A stretch of 25,578 nucleotides of DNA, taken from UBA6776 sp964636785 (GTDB lineage Bacteria; Bdellovibrionota; Bdellovibrionia; Bdellovibrionales; UBA1609). The stretch is taken from contig CAZWVK010000029.1 in assembly GCA_964636785.1 (NCBI GenBank), forward strand, positions 1 to 25,578, in the 5' to 3' direction. This document shows, piece by piece, positions 14,025 through 22,394 of the stretch. Made by a program: the position numbers and the translations under genes. Under the pieces are notes generated by a model. That model worked only from the letters and a program-made list of their open reading frames with translations, was not told the origin of the DNA and did not search any database. Position 1 is the stretch's first letter, and every line of letters begins with the position of its first letter.

Positions 14025-16757
14025 TTGAGAATGTTTGTACGAGTCTTAAGTCTGACGTTGGTTGGGTTGATCAATTGGAGTGCACTTGCGCAGACCACTC
14101 CCAATGTCGAGATCTCTCAAATGGACGAGACCACTCATTTTGAATTCTCCGGTTTAAAGGTTTGGAATTATGATATTCAAAAATCCTCGGACTCAAGCCT
14201 TGCTCTCATCCTTCCTTCATTGAGTGAAGAGTCTGAAAAGAAATTAAAGAGCTATAAAGACGAGTTTATCAAATCCATTCAGGTTCAAAGAGCCCCTCAC
14301 GAAGTGAAGATTCATATCGAGCTTGCGCAAAAGCAGGTGGAGCATTTTGACTATATGACCGATGAGCCCTCCCTTCTCATCGTTGATCTTTATCGCAAAG
14401 CTGAAGAAGCTAAACCAGCTCAAACCGAAGCCAAAAAAAGTGCTCCCAAAAAGAAGCCTTTAAAAGAAGCATCCGCAAAAGAGAAAGCTGAACGCAAACC
14501 CGCTGGTGAGATTCTAAACGTGACCCCTGAAGATCCTGCGGTCTCTCTCGAGCGACGCTTTGGTGCATTTGATTCCAGTGATGAGGAATTCGGACGGTTT
14601 CAAATCAAGGATTATGAAATCAAAGAAGCATCTATCATTGCATCTAAACAGGAGATTTTTCTTAAGTATCCGCCGTTGATGATGCCGGTGAGCCGATTAG
14701 ATCATTGGATGAATCTTCAACCTGAGTATGTGATCAAGCCGACGGATACGCAGGAGAATAAAGAAGCTCGTCTTTTACAAACACTATATGTTCGTGGGCG
14801 AGAGAATGTTTACTTGAAAACCTATCAGTACTTCATCAAGAAATACCCAGAGTCCGATTACAAAGAGATCCTTCAAAATCTGGCCGCAGACATTTATCTG
14901 AAGCGCTGGCAAAAGGATGGAAAGTCTAGCGACTACGATCAAGCGAAGAACCTATTGTCAGATCTTATTGAGCGTTATTCGGATTCACCTCTGACTCAGC
15001 GCAATCGCTTTATTCTGGGTTATGCAATTATGGAAAGAGGCGAGGCACTTGCGGCACTTGAAAACTTTCAGGAGTTGATATCACTTTATCCGCAAAGCGA
15101 AGAAGTTCCGCATTTGAAACTGGCTGAAGCCGAAGCGCTTATGAAACTGAAAAAGTATGATGATGCGCGCGAGGTTTATAAAAAGATCACTAAAGATTAC
15201 GTCGGAACCTCATTTGCAGATCAAGCCCAGTATCGAATGGGTGATGTGTCAATGAGATCTGAAATGTGGGCGCAGGCTGCAGAAGACTATCAAAAAACGC
15301 TCACTGATCTTAAATCCCGTGAAAAAGATTATGCCAATGCTCATTTCAATCGTGGTGAAGCTTTATTTTGGCTTGGCAGATATCAAGAAGCTGTCCAGGA
15401 GTTCGCGCAATTTATCTCGCTTTTTCCAACTCATCCTTACGGCGCTTATGCCATGACTCGTATTGGAGAGTTATTCGATATTCTGGGTGCAAATACTCAG
15501 CGAGTCATGGGTGCCTATCTTGAAAGCTACTTTCGTTATCCCAACCATCCTGGAGCAAAAATCGCCCGAATTCGAATGCTTTCAAAACGAATGAAAAGCA
15601 TGCAAGAGAAAAACTTTGAGAAATCCTTAGAGGAAATCAATAAGCTTAAAAATGAGGTCAAGCTTCCTGATACCGAGGAATTTGTTACGATTTTAATTTC
15701 AGAAGGCTATGAGGAGCGCGAAGACTACCTATCGTCCATAGATCTTCTGACGTCTTTCTATCAGAAAAACCCAGGATCTGCGCATAAGGAAGTTATCATC
15801 AAGCGGGCGCAAGGAAGCATTGCCAATGAAATCGGCAAGCGAATCCAAGAGAATAATTATCTATCTGCACTGAAGTTTCATCAGGAGCATTCCAAAGTCT
15901 GGCTGAAAGGTGCTGACCGAATTGATTTGGATTATTACCGTGCGCGATCCTTTGAACTCGCTGGAGTTCAGGAAGAAGCTCAGGAGCTTTATGAAAGTGT
16001 GATTTCACGGCTTGAAAAGATCTCAGGCACTCAAGAGGAAAAAGAACGCCTAGTTGAAGAGAATCTTCCATCCAAAGATCAAGTTCATTTGCGAATCGCT
16101 CAAGTGCATAGCGAGCAGCGTGATTATGTTGCCGCCTATAAAACGTTAAAAAAGATCAAGGATCCAAAGAGCCTTGCACCTTCGGAAAAAATTGAAAGAA
16201 CCCAGTTGATGGCTGATCTCTGGATTCAGCGGGGCGATTACCAAGATGCTTCCAGCGCACTTGAAATTTTAATTAAGGAATTCGAAGCCAATGGAAAAGA
16301 GGATCTTTTGGCCTCAGTATTGACGAAACAAGCTCAAGTGCAAAATCACCTAAAGAATTGGAATCAAGGCTTGGAGTTTGCCAACCGCGCACTTGTGACA
16401 AAGAGTGCACCTGCTAAAGTTCGAATGAACGCTTACAATGAAAAAGCACGTGCACAAATGGAGCTTGGACTTAAAGCATCGGCCATTGCGACACTTCAAG
16501 ATCAGTTGAATGAATTTGAAGGCAAATCCCCAACGGAATACACACGGTATAAACTTGGAGAGCTTCTCTTTGAAGAGGGTGATATTGGAGCGGCGGAATC
16601 CATCTGGACAAAATTGAGAGACAACGGCTCTGGAGTGTTATGGAAAGTGGCTGAAGAGAAATTAAAATCAGCCGATTTCAATAAGAACTACAGTCGTTAT
16701 ATCGAGAGAATTCCTGCGATGAACGACAAAGGAGATTCTGGTGAACAAGCACAGTAA
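14025..16757 (+). CDS. Exported AMIN-like/TPR repeat protein, first gene of the flagellar operon
   Basis: A protein of 908-910 residues with a cleavable signal peptide (MFVRVLSLTLVGLINWSALA, then Q). The start is either TTG at 14025, six bases after AGGGGG, or ATG at 14031; I give the TTG because of spacing. After the signal lies a beta-rich segment (about 25-125: HFEFSGLKVWNYDI, HEVKIHIELAQ, LLIVDLYRK) resembling an AMIN peptidoglycan-associated domain. A Lys/Ala/Glu-rich linker follows (about 125-170), then a long helical array of TPR repeats from about 245 on (for example AALENFQELISLYPQSEEVP and AVQEFAQFISLFPTHPYGAY). It should sit in the periplasm as a scaffold. It overlaps the activator gene by 17 bp. 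Function is unknown; placement suggests a role in flagellar assembly through the cell wall, or sensing it. Confidence 0.85.
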   Translation: MRMFVRVLSLTLVGLINWSALAQTTPNVEISQMDETTHFEFSGLKVWNYDIQKSSDSSLALILPSLSEESEKKLKSYKDEFIKSIQVQRAPHEVKIHIELAQKQVEHFDYMTDEPSLLIVDLYRKAEEAKPAQTEAKKSAPKKKPLKEASAKEKAERKPAGEILNVTPEDPAVSLERRFGAFDSSDEEFGRFQIKDYEIKEASIIASKQEIFLKYPPLMMPVSRLDHWMNLQPEYVIKPTDTQENKEARLLQTLYVRGRENVYLKTYQYFIKKYPESDYKEILQNLAADIYLKRWQKDGKSSDYDQAKNLLSDLIERYSDSPLTQRNRFILGYAIMERGEALAALENFQELISLYPQSEEVPHLKLAEAEALMKLKKYDDAREVYKKITKDYVGTSFADQAQYRMGDVSMRSEMWAQAAEDYQKTLTDLKSREKDYANAHFNRGEALFWLGRYQEAVQEFAQFISLFPTHPYGAYAMTRIGELFDILGANTQRVMGAYLESYFRYPNHPGAKIARIRMLSKRMKSMQEKNFEKSLEEINKLKNEVKLPDTEEFVTILISEGYEEREDYLSSIDLLTSFYQKNPGSAHKEVIIKRAQGSIANEIGKRIQENNYLSALKFHQEHSKVWLKGADRIDLDYYRARSFELAGVQEEAQELYESVISRLEKISGTQEEKERLVEENLPSKDQVHLRIAQVHSEQRDYVAAYKTLKKIKDPKSLAPSEKIERTQLMADLWIQRGDYQDASSALEILIKEFEANGKEDLLASVLTKQAQVQNHLKNWNQGLEFANRALVTKSAPAKVRMNAYNEKARAQMELGLKASAIATLQDQLNEFEGKSPTEYTRYKLGELLFEEGDIGAAESIWTKLRDNGSGVLWKVAEEKLKSADFNKNYSRYIERIPAMNDKGDSGEQAQ

Positions 16758-17697
16758 CTTCATTTTATCCAATGATCTTCAAATGAAGAAACTTCTGCAA
16801 ACTGCGGAGAACGTGGCGCAGGGAAAAGCGACGGTCTTGATTACAGGTGAAAGCGGAACCGGAAAGGAGCTGCTGTCTCGTTTTATTCATGCCAAGTCGT
16901 CACGGGCTCAAAAGCCATTTGTGGCCATCAACTGCGCAGCATTGCCAGAGGGATTGCTTGAAAGTGAACTTTTTGGTTTTGAAAAGGGCGCGTTCACTGG
17001 TGCCGAACAAAGAAAAATCGGCAAATTTGAACTGGCCAATGGTGGAACCTTTCTAATGGACGAAGTGAGTGAGCTTCCACTTTTATTACAAAGTAAACTT
17101 TTAAGAGTCTTGCAAGAATCTGAAATTGAGAGACTGGGAGGAAATTCATCCATACCCATCAATATCAGATTGATCGCAACGACCAACAAGCCGCTGGAGG
17201 AAATGGTTAAGCGGGGCGAATTCCGACAGGATCTTTTTTACCGTCTGAACGTGATTCCACTTAAAGTGCCCGCTCTTCGGTATCGGCCACGCGACATCGA
17301 ATATTTAGCGCGGATTTTCCTTGAGGCTTATTGTCAGGAGAATAATCGTGGTGAAAAGCAGTTTTCACAAGATGCGCTCAATAAACTTAAGGCTTATGAA
17401 TGGCCTGGGAACATCCGTGAGCTTCAGAATTTAATTGAAAGAATCGTATTGACCTGTTCGGCAACTGTGATCGAGCCAAAGCATCTTCCATTAGAAGTGC
17501 AAGAAGTCCAGTATGCTCACAATCTTGAGGCCGGAATGACACTGTCTGAAGCGGAACGTCTCTTAATCATGAAGACTTTAGAGCATACCAGCCACAATCG
17601 CACCAAAGCGGCAGACATACTTGGAATCAGCATCCGCACTTTGAGGAATAAACTGAACGAATATCGAAAGGAGGGCTTGATTGAGCCAGATTTATGA
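16741..17697 (+). CDS. Receiver-less sigma-54-dependent activator in flagellar operon
   Basis: A 318-residue bacterial enhancer-binding protein consisting of an AAA+ domain and a C-terminal Fis-type HTH, with no receiver or other N-terminal sensor domain. The start is GTG at 16741 with AAGGAG about seven bases upstream, and it overlaps the TPR gene by 17 bp. Walker A is GESGTGKE (36-43), the sigma-54 loop is the standard GAFTGA (83-88), Walker B is GGTFLMDE, and the R-finger region ATTNKPLEEMVKRGEFRQDLFYRLNVIP is intact. The HTH reads NRTKAADILGISIRTLRNKLNEY. It is related to FlrC/FleR/FlgR-type flagellar regulators. Without a receiver it must be controlled by expression level or by a partner protein. 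It lies behind the sigma-54 promoter, suggesting positive feedback. It overlaps flgB by 17 bp. Confidence 0.95.
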   Translation: MNKHSNFILSNDLQMKKLLQTAENVAQGKATVLITGESGTGKELLSRFIHAKSSRAQKPFVAINCAALPEGLLESELFGFEKGAFTGAEQRKIGKFELANGGTFLMDEVSELPLLLQSKLLRVLQESEIERLGGNSSIPINIRLIATTNKPLEEMVKRGEFRQDLFYRLNVIPLKVPALRYRPRDIEYLARIFLEAYCQENNRGEKQFSQDALNKLKAYEWPGNIRELQNLIERIVLTCSATVIEPKHLPLEVQEVQYAHNLEAGMTLSEAERLLIMKTLEHTSHNRTKAADILGISIRTLRNKLNEYRKEGLIEPDL

Positions 17698-18094
17698 TAA
17701 AACGGCACAAGCCTTAGCCGCTTCACTCAAATTCAGATCGTTACGTCACAACGTAACGGCTTCAAATATTGCCAATGCGGAAACCCCAGGGTTTAAAGCC
17801 AAGAAATTGGATTTTGAAGGTGCACTTGCACGGGCCGTGGACTTGGATGGCATGAGATCAATGACCACCTCGGACAATGAGCATTTCGTCGTTGGCGGAG
17901 GATCCGTTTCCAAGACCCGAGCTGACATTTATGACAATCCCGATGGAGTCACGTCGAACGATGGAAACACAGTGGATTTAGAGAACGAAATGGCCACTTT
18001 GCAGGAAAACAGCATTCTTTATAAGGCGGCTCTTCAGCTGATGAATAAAAAGCTTGGAACGCTAAAGTATGCCGCTTCGGATGGAGGACGTTAA
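17681..18094 (+). CDS. flgB: Flagellar basal-body rod protein FlgB
   Basis: Proximal rod subunit of the flagellar basal body, 137 residues, the normal FlgB length. The N-terminal rod signature is NVTASNIANAETPGFKA, and the C-terminal helical segment ENEMATLQENSILYKAALQLMNKKL pairs with it in the rod fold. The start is TTG at 17681, seven bases after GGAGG, and it overlaps the activator gene by 17 bp. A rod protein has no cleaved signal and is exported by the flagellar type III apparatus encoded downstream. flgC follows three bases after the stop. Confidence 0.97.
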   Translation: MSQIYDKTAQALAASLKFRSLRHNVTASNIANAETPGFKAKKLDFEGALARAVDLDGMRSMTTSDNEHFVVGGGSVSKTRADIYDNPDGVTSNDGNTVDLENEMATLQENSILYKAALQLMNKKLGTLKYAASDGGR

Positions 18095-18097
18095 TAG

Positions 18098-18535
18098 ATG
18101 GATTTTTCAACTTCATTAAGAGTTTCATCCTCTGGTCTTTCCGCTCAAAGAATGAGGATGAATACAATCTCCTCAAACATTGCAAACATCAATACCACGC
18201 GAACGCCTGAGGGTGGGCCTTACCGCAGAAAAGACGTTGTATTTGAAGCGATGCCCGACTTCAGGACGTTTGGTGAGATGATAACGACAAAGCCGGATGA
18301 GAATATTCAAAGAGTTCAGGTGACAGATGTCACTGTTGATCAGAAGGCGCCATTACTGAAGTATGAGCCCAATCATCCAGAAGCGAATGAAGATGGATAC
18401 GTCGCCTATCCGAATATTAACCTAATGGAAGAGATGGCGAATATGATACAGGCGACTCGATCTTACGAGGCCAACGTCTCGGCGATTCAGGCTTCTAAGG
18501 ATATGGCAATGAGTGCGCTTGAGATTGGTCGTTAA
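18098..18535 (+). CDS. flgC: Flagellar basal-body rod protein FlgC
   Basis: Proximal rod subunit, 145 residues. The N-terminal SSGLSAQRMRMNTISSNIANINTTRTPEGGPYRRK and the C-terminal NLMEEMANMIQATRSYEANVSAIQASKDM are the classic FlgC/FlgG-type rod motifs. GGAGG at the end of flgB lies about nine bases before the ATG. The standard flgB-flgC-fliE order is followed, with 35 bp before fliE. Confidence 0.98.
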   Translation: MDFSTSLRVSSSGLSAQRMRMNTISSNIANINTTRTPEGGPYRRKDVVFEAMPDFRTFGEMITTKPDENIQRVQVTDVTVDQKAPLLKYEPNHPEANEDGYVAYPNINLMEEMANMIQATRSYEANVSAIQASKDMAMSALEIGR

Positions 18536-18570
18536 GTTCTGTTAACATAAAGGAAGAGGAAGTTTAAGCC

Positions 18571-18912
18571 ATGGACGGTTTGACGATTTCAAAATCAGAA
18601 TCCCTTTTAGAAAAAGGGCAAACATTAAAGGAGTTAAATCGCAATCGCGATTTGGCGCCGCAAATTTCCTCGCCATCTGCAGACAAGGCCGAAAAGTCTT
18701 TTGCCGCCACACTCAAAGATGCCGTTAACCAAGTGAATGCACTTCAGAAAGCCTCTGATGTGAAAATGCAAGAGCTGGCGACCGGAAAGACAAAAGACAT
18801 TTCGGAAGTGATGATCACCGCTGAGCGAGCGGATATCGCATTAAAACTAATGGTTCAAGTTCGAAACAAAATAATCGATGCGTATCAAGAAATCATGAAG
18901 ATGCAGGTGTAA
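18571..18912 (+). CDS. fliE: Flagellar hook-basal body protein FliE
   Basis: Junction protein linking the MS ring/export gate to the proximal rod, 113 residues. The conserved C-terminal half reads SFAATLKDAVNQVNALQKASD, then the GKTKDISEVMITAERADIALKLMVQVRNKIIDAYQEIMKMQV block found in nearly all FliE proteins. The N-terminal 40 residues are poorly conserved and polar, as expected for an export-signal region. A purine-rich AGGAAGAGGAAG stretch (18551-18562) provides the ribosome binding site. fliF begins four bases after its stop. Confidence 0.97.
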   Translation: MDGLTISKSESLLEKGQTLKELNRNRDLAPQISSPSADKAEKSFAATLKDAVNQVNALQKASDVKMQELATGKTKDISEVMITAERADIALKLMVQVRNKIIDAYQEIMKMQV

Positions 18913-18915
18913 TAG

Positions 18916-20565
18916 ATGCAGAATTTTCTTAGCCATATCATTAACCAGTTTCGGGAATTTCTAAAATCCCTCACTCCCGTAAAGCGAATGTCACTTATGG
19001 CATCGGCCGTTGTGATCACCGTTTCTATGGCTGCACTTTCTGGTCTTCTTTTAGGAACCGACTATGTTCCTCTCTTCAAAGACGTTCCTGCAGAACAACT
19101 ACCTATTATCGTTGATCAACTTCAAAAACGTGGGATCTCATTTAAAATCTCTGAAGACAGTCAAACGGTAATGATTCCAAAAGATCTTATTCACGCCACC
19201 CAGATGTCTTTGATGACCGAGATTGGTGGCGCAAAGATTGGTCAAGTGGGTTTGGAGATTTTTGAAAAGCAAAACTTTGGGACCACTTCGTACGCTCAAA
19301 AAATTAACTACCAAAGAGCACTTCAAGGTGAGCTCGTTCGCTCAATCAATACCTTGGATGCTGTTAAACAATCAAAAGTGATACTAGCGATTCCTCCGAA
19401 AAAGACCTTCCTGGAAGAGGGTGGACAGCCATCAGCATCGGTTGTGCTTGAGCTTCATCCTGGTAAGACACTCAGCAATGACCAGGTGAGAGGAATTTCA
19501 TTTTTGGTTTCAAGCGCCGTCGAAGGGATGGAGCCGGAAAAAGTAACTGTGGTGGATTCAAAGGGTAAACTTCTATCCACCAAGTACTCTGCGGATTCCA
19601 GTTTGACTGGTGAACTCATGGATCTTAAGCGAAAGGTTGAGCACAACCTTTCAGATCGAATTGAATCCATCTTAAGTCGGGTCGTTGGAGCAGGAAAAGT
19701 GATCGCTCGTGTGGACGCAAGCCTTAATGCGAAGTCGGTGGTCATGACCGAAGAGGAGATCGATCCGGAAGCAACGGCTCTTCGAAGCTCACAAACCGAA
19801 GAAGAGGTTTTGGATGGTGCTCGAACAAATCCAACCGGAATTCCTGGTGCCAGAGCGAACCTACCTGGTGCGGAAGGTGGAGGCCAGGTTGGATTTAGTC
19901 AGAACGTTCGTAAGGAATTAAAAACATCCAATTTTGAAGTTCCAAAGACGGTAAGAAATGTCCGTGAAGCTGCAGGAGGACTTGAGCGTCTTTCGGTGGC
20001 CGTTCTTGTGGATGGGACCACCACGGTTAGAACCAAAGAGGATGGGACCACAGAGGAAGTCTGGCAGCCACGAAGCCCAGAGGAAATGAAGAAGCTTGAG
20101 ACCATTATTAAGAATGCAATTGGATTCAACGCGTCTCGTGGTGACTCGGTTACAATTGAGAACATTGCATTTACAGAAGAGGATTTCACCGAGACGGAAA
20201 AACTTCTTTCCACATTGGAGCGTCGAAAACTCCTTCATGCACTTCTTAAGTGGACATTGATTGGAATCAGTCTTGCGCTCTTCTTCTTCATGGTCGTTAA
20301 ACCGTTTGTAAGATGGATCACTGATTCATTTCAAGACACTGTTGAAGATATGCTTCCAAAAACCATTGAAGAGTTGGAAGAGCTTCAGAGTGTGGATAAT
20401 TCTCTTCCTGGGATGTCCGGTGCGCTTCCTGTCTTAGAAGAGTCCATTGATCCCGACAAAGCGGAAAGTGAGCTTTTGAAAGAGCGAATTCAAAGTATAA
20501 TGGATCAAGATGAAGATAAGGCTGCCGGAGCGTTTAGTCTCTGGTTGTCCCGAAAGGATATGTGA
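18916..20565 (+). CDS. fliF: Flagellar MS-ring protein FliF
   Basis: Forms the inner-membrane MS ring on which the rotor is built; 549 residues, typical length. The first membrane helix is at about 25-47 and the second at about 443-465 (LIGISLALFFFMVVKPF). The periplasmic ring-building motifs lie between (YVPLFKDVPAEQLPIIVDQL, NFGTTSYAQKINYQRALQGELVRSINTLDAV, PSASVVLELHPGKTL). A disordered acidic/glycine loop (about 285-330, with ARTNPTGIPGARANLPGAEGG) is normal for the family. The C-terminal tail (LLKERIQSIMDQDEDKAAGAFSLWLSR) is the FliG-binding segment. Its stop overlaps the fliG ATG (TGATG), so ring and rotor protein synthesis are coupled. Confidence 0.98.
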   Translation: MQNFLSHIINQFREFLKSLTPVKRMSLMASAVVITVSMAALSGLLLGTDYVPLFKDVPAEQLPIIVDQLQKRGISFKISEDSQTVMIPKDLIHATQMSLMTEIGGAKIGQVGLEIFEKQNFGTTSYAQKINYQRALQGELVRSINTLDAVKQSKVILAIPPKKTFLEEGGQPSASVVLELHPGKTLSNDQVRGISFLVSSAVEGMEPEKVTVVDSKGKLLSTKYSADSSLTGELMDLKRKVEHNLSDRIESILSRVVGAGKVIARVDASLNAKSVVMTEEEIDPEATALRSSQTEEEVLDGARTNPTGIPGARANLPGAEGGGQVGFSQNVRKELKTSNFEVPKTVRNVREAAGGLERLSVAVLVDGTTTVRTKEDGTTEEVWQPRSPEEMKKLETIIKNAIGFNASRGDSVTIENIAFTEEDFTETEKLLSTLERRKLLHALLKWTLIGISLALFFFMVVKPFVRWITDSFQDTVEDMLPKTIEELEELQSVDNSLPGMSGALPVLEESIDPDKAESELLKERIQSIMDQDEDKAAGAFSLWLSRKDM

Positions 20566-21605
20566 TGGCGATAAAGCTTAATAAACTTGAGAATATTCGC
20601 TATGAGGACCTCAAGGGTTTTGATAAGGCTGCAATTCTCATGAATTACATGGGACCGGATGCTGCGAAGAAACTTTTTCGTCATATCGATGATGGTGATA
20701 TTCGAAAGTTACTCAATGTCATGGCTAAATACCGCATTGTTCCTGTCGAAGTCACTAAGCGTGTTCTTGAAGAATACTATGAAATGATCAGTGAATCTCA
20801 GGAGTATATCTTCTCGGACGGTTCAAGCTCAAAAGACACTGTTATTGAGGCGGTTGGTGAGGAACGGGCCCGAGGAATTCTTGGTCACTTATCTGCAACG
20901 TCTCCATCAAGCCGGACACTTGAAAGTCTTGAAATGGTGGATGCCAAGTCTTTATCCAACTTTTTGTTGAACGAGCATCCACAAACCATCTCGGTCATTC
21001 TTGCACATCTTGAGCCGGAGAAAAAAGGTGAGGTTTTAAAACGTCTTCCCGAATCTCTTCAGGCTGAGGTCGTACTTAGACTTTCCAATTTGGATCATGT
21101 TGCACCTGAGCTGATTGCAGAGGTTGATCGGGTTCTTAAACAAGAGCTCTCAACAGTTGGAACCGTTGAACAATCGGCTTTGGGTGGGGTTCAGCCGGTG
21201 GCCGAGATGCTCAACGTTATGGATAAAAATACAGAATCAGCGATTATGTCTCGAATCGAAGAAAAAGATCCGATTCTTGCTGAGGAAATTCGAAAGCTGA
21301 TGTTTGTATTCGAAGATATCATTAAAATCGATGACAAAGGCATTCAGACACTTCTTAAAGAAGTTCCAAATGATAAGCTTCTTCTCGCTCTTAAGACGGC
21401 AAATGAGGAAATTCGTTCTAAGATCTTTAAGAACATTTCTCAACGTGCGGCAAAACTTCTGCAAGACGATTTATCGAATATGGGACCTGCACGTCTTTCT
21501 GACGTCGAGTCCGCTCAAGTGGAAATTGTGAATGTGGCGAGACGTCTTGAGCAGGAAGGAAAAATTCTTATCGCTCGAGGTGGTTCAGAAGACGCGCTTG
21601 TGTAA
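20565..21605 (+). CDS. fliG: Flagellar motor switch protein FliG
   Basis: Rotor protein that binds FliF and interacts with the stator to generate torque. I use ATG at 20565 (346 aa), seven bases after AAGGA; a GTG at 20562 directly before it is in frame but too close to that site. The N-terminal FliF-binding domain has GFDKAAILMNYMGPDAAKKLF. The middle domain carries the EHPQT motif at 137-141 (FLLNEHPQTISVILAHLEP). The C-terminal torque domain includes MFVFEDIIKIDDKGIQTLLKEV and the helix with charged residues (LLLALKTANEEIRSKIFKNIS). No residue loss is apparent. Confidence 0.98.
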   Translation: MAIKLNKLENIRYEDLKGFDKAAILMNYMGPDAAKKLFRHIDDGDIRKLLNVMAKYRIVPVEVTKRVLEEYYEMISESQEYIFSDGSSSKDTVIEAVGEERARGILGHLSATSPSSRTLESLEMVDAKSLSNFLLNEHPQTISVILAHLEPEKKGEVLKRLPESLQAEVVLRLSNLDHVAPELIAEVDRVLKQELSTVGTVEQSALGGVQPVAEMLNVMDKNTESAIMSRIEEKDPILAEEIRKLMFVFEDIIKIDDKGIQTLLKEVPNDKLLLALKTANEEIRSKIFKNISQRAAKLLQDDLSNMGPARLSDVESAQVEIVNVARRLEQEGKILIARGGSEDALV

Positions 21606-21620
21606 TCGAGGTAAAAAAAC

Positions 21621-22394
21621 ATGGAAGTTTTTAAAAACGTTATAAAAAAGGAGCGCGCAAAAGATGAGGTTCTTACTTTTCAGCCTCGAGCTATAGAGCT
21701 TGGACTTACAGATTCAGCGAAAGTCTATCTGAACGAGGAGAATCGTAAAAAGTCAGATTTCGTTCTTTCGGATCTGATTGCAAAGCAGACGGGTGTGGCC
21801 GATGTGCGCTCCGAGTCCTATAAAAGCCTGGTTGAGGAAGAAGTTTTAAAGCGACTTCAAGAGATCCAGGAAGGTGCTTATAAGGAAGCCTATGCCCTGG
21901 GACAGGAAGAAGGCGCTAAAGCGGCCTTTGAATCCGTCAAAGGTGAACTTGAGCAGAAATTTTCTGAGCTCAATCAGCTGGTGGACGAGGTTCGAAGTCT
22001 AAGGAGCCAGATTCTTCACAATCATGAAAGAGAGCTTATCGAGCTTGTTTTTCAAATCGGTAAGAAAATTGCGATTAAAGAGCTTTCCGAAGACTCTTCG
22101 GTGGTTAAAGAACTGTTGGAAACTCTTCTTTTGGAATTTGAAAAGGATCAGGAAATCAAAGTTTCTCTCTCGACGTCGGATTATGAGTTTATATCTAAAC
22201 AGATTCAATCCGGCGTTTTTAAACTTTCAGACGGAGCCAAGGTCAAATTCAATATCGACGAAAAGATGACCAATGGCGGATGCCGAATTCAAACCGAATT
22301 TGGTTCTATCGATTTACAAGTCGAACAAAGAGTTGAAAGTGCTTGGAAGGCCTTGAAATCAAGAATGCCTAAGTCCGAGGAGAATAAATCTTGA
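21621..22394 (+). CDS. fliH: Flagellar assembly protein FliH
   Basis: Peripheral stalk and negative regulator of the export ATPase FliI, 257 residues. The N-terminal part is polar and variable. The middle is a Glu/Gln-rich coiled region with small residues (EGAYKEAYALGQEEGAKAAF, typical GxxxG-like FliH repeats). The C-terminal part (HERELIELVFQIGKKIAIKEL, VSLSTSDYEF, GGCRIQTEFGSIDLQVEQRVE) matches the FliH/V-ATPase E-subunit-like domain. A GAGGT motif precedes the ATG. The TGA stop overlaps the TTG start of fliI (TTGA), in line with the two proteins forming a complex. Confidence 0.94.
   Translation: MEVFKNVIKKERAKDEVLTFQPRAIELGLTDSAKVYLNEENRKKSDFVLSDLIAKQTGVADVRSESYKSLVEEEVLKRLQEIQEGAYKEAYALGQEEGAKAAFESVKGELEQKFSELNQLVDEVRSLRSQILHNHERELIELVFQIGKKIAIKELSEDSSVVKELLETLLLEFEKDQEIKVSLSTSDYEFISKQIQSGVFKLSDGAKVKFNIDEKMTNGGCRIQTEFGSIDLQVEQRVESAWKALKSRMPKSEENKS

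Noticed and set aside
13856..14143. 95-codon plus-strand open frame covering the divergent promoter region
   Set aside because: No recognisable protein features or good ribosome site. It contains the sigma-54 promoter and overlaps the signal peptide of the TPR gene in another frame.
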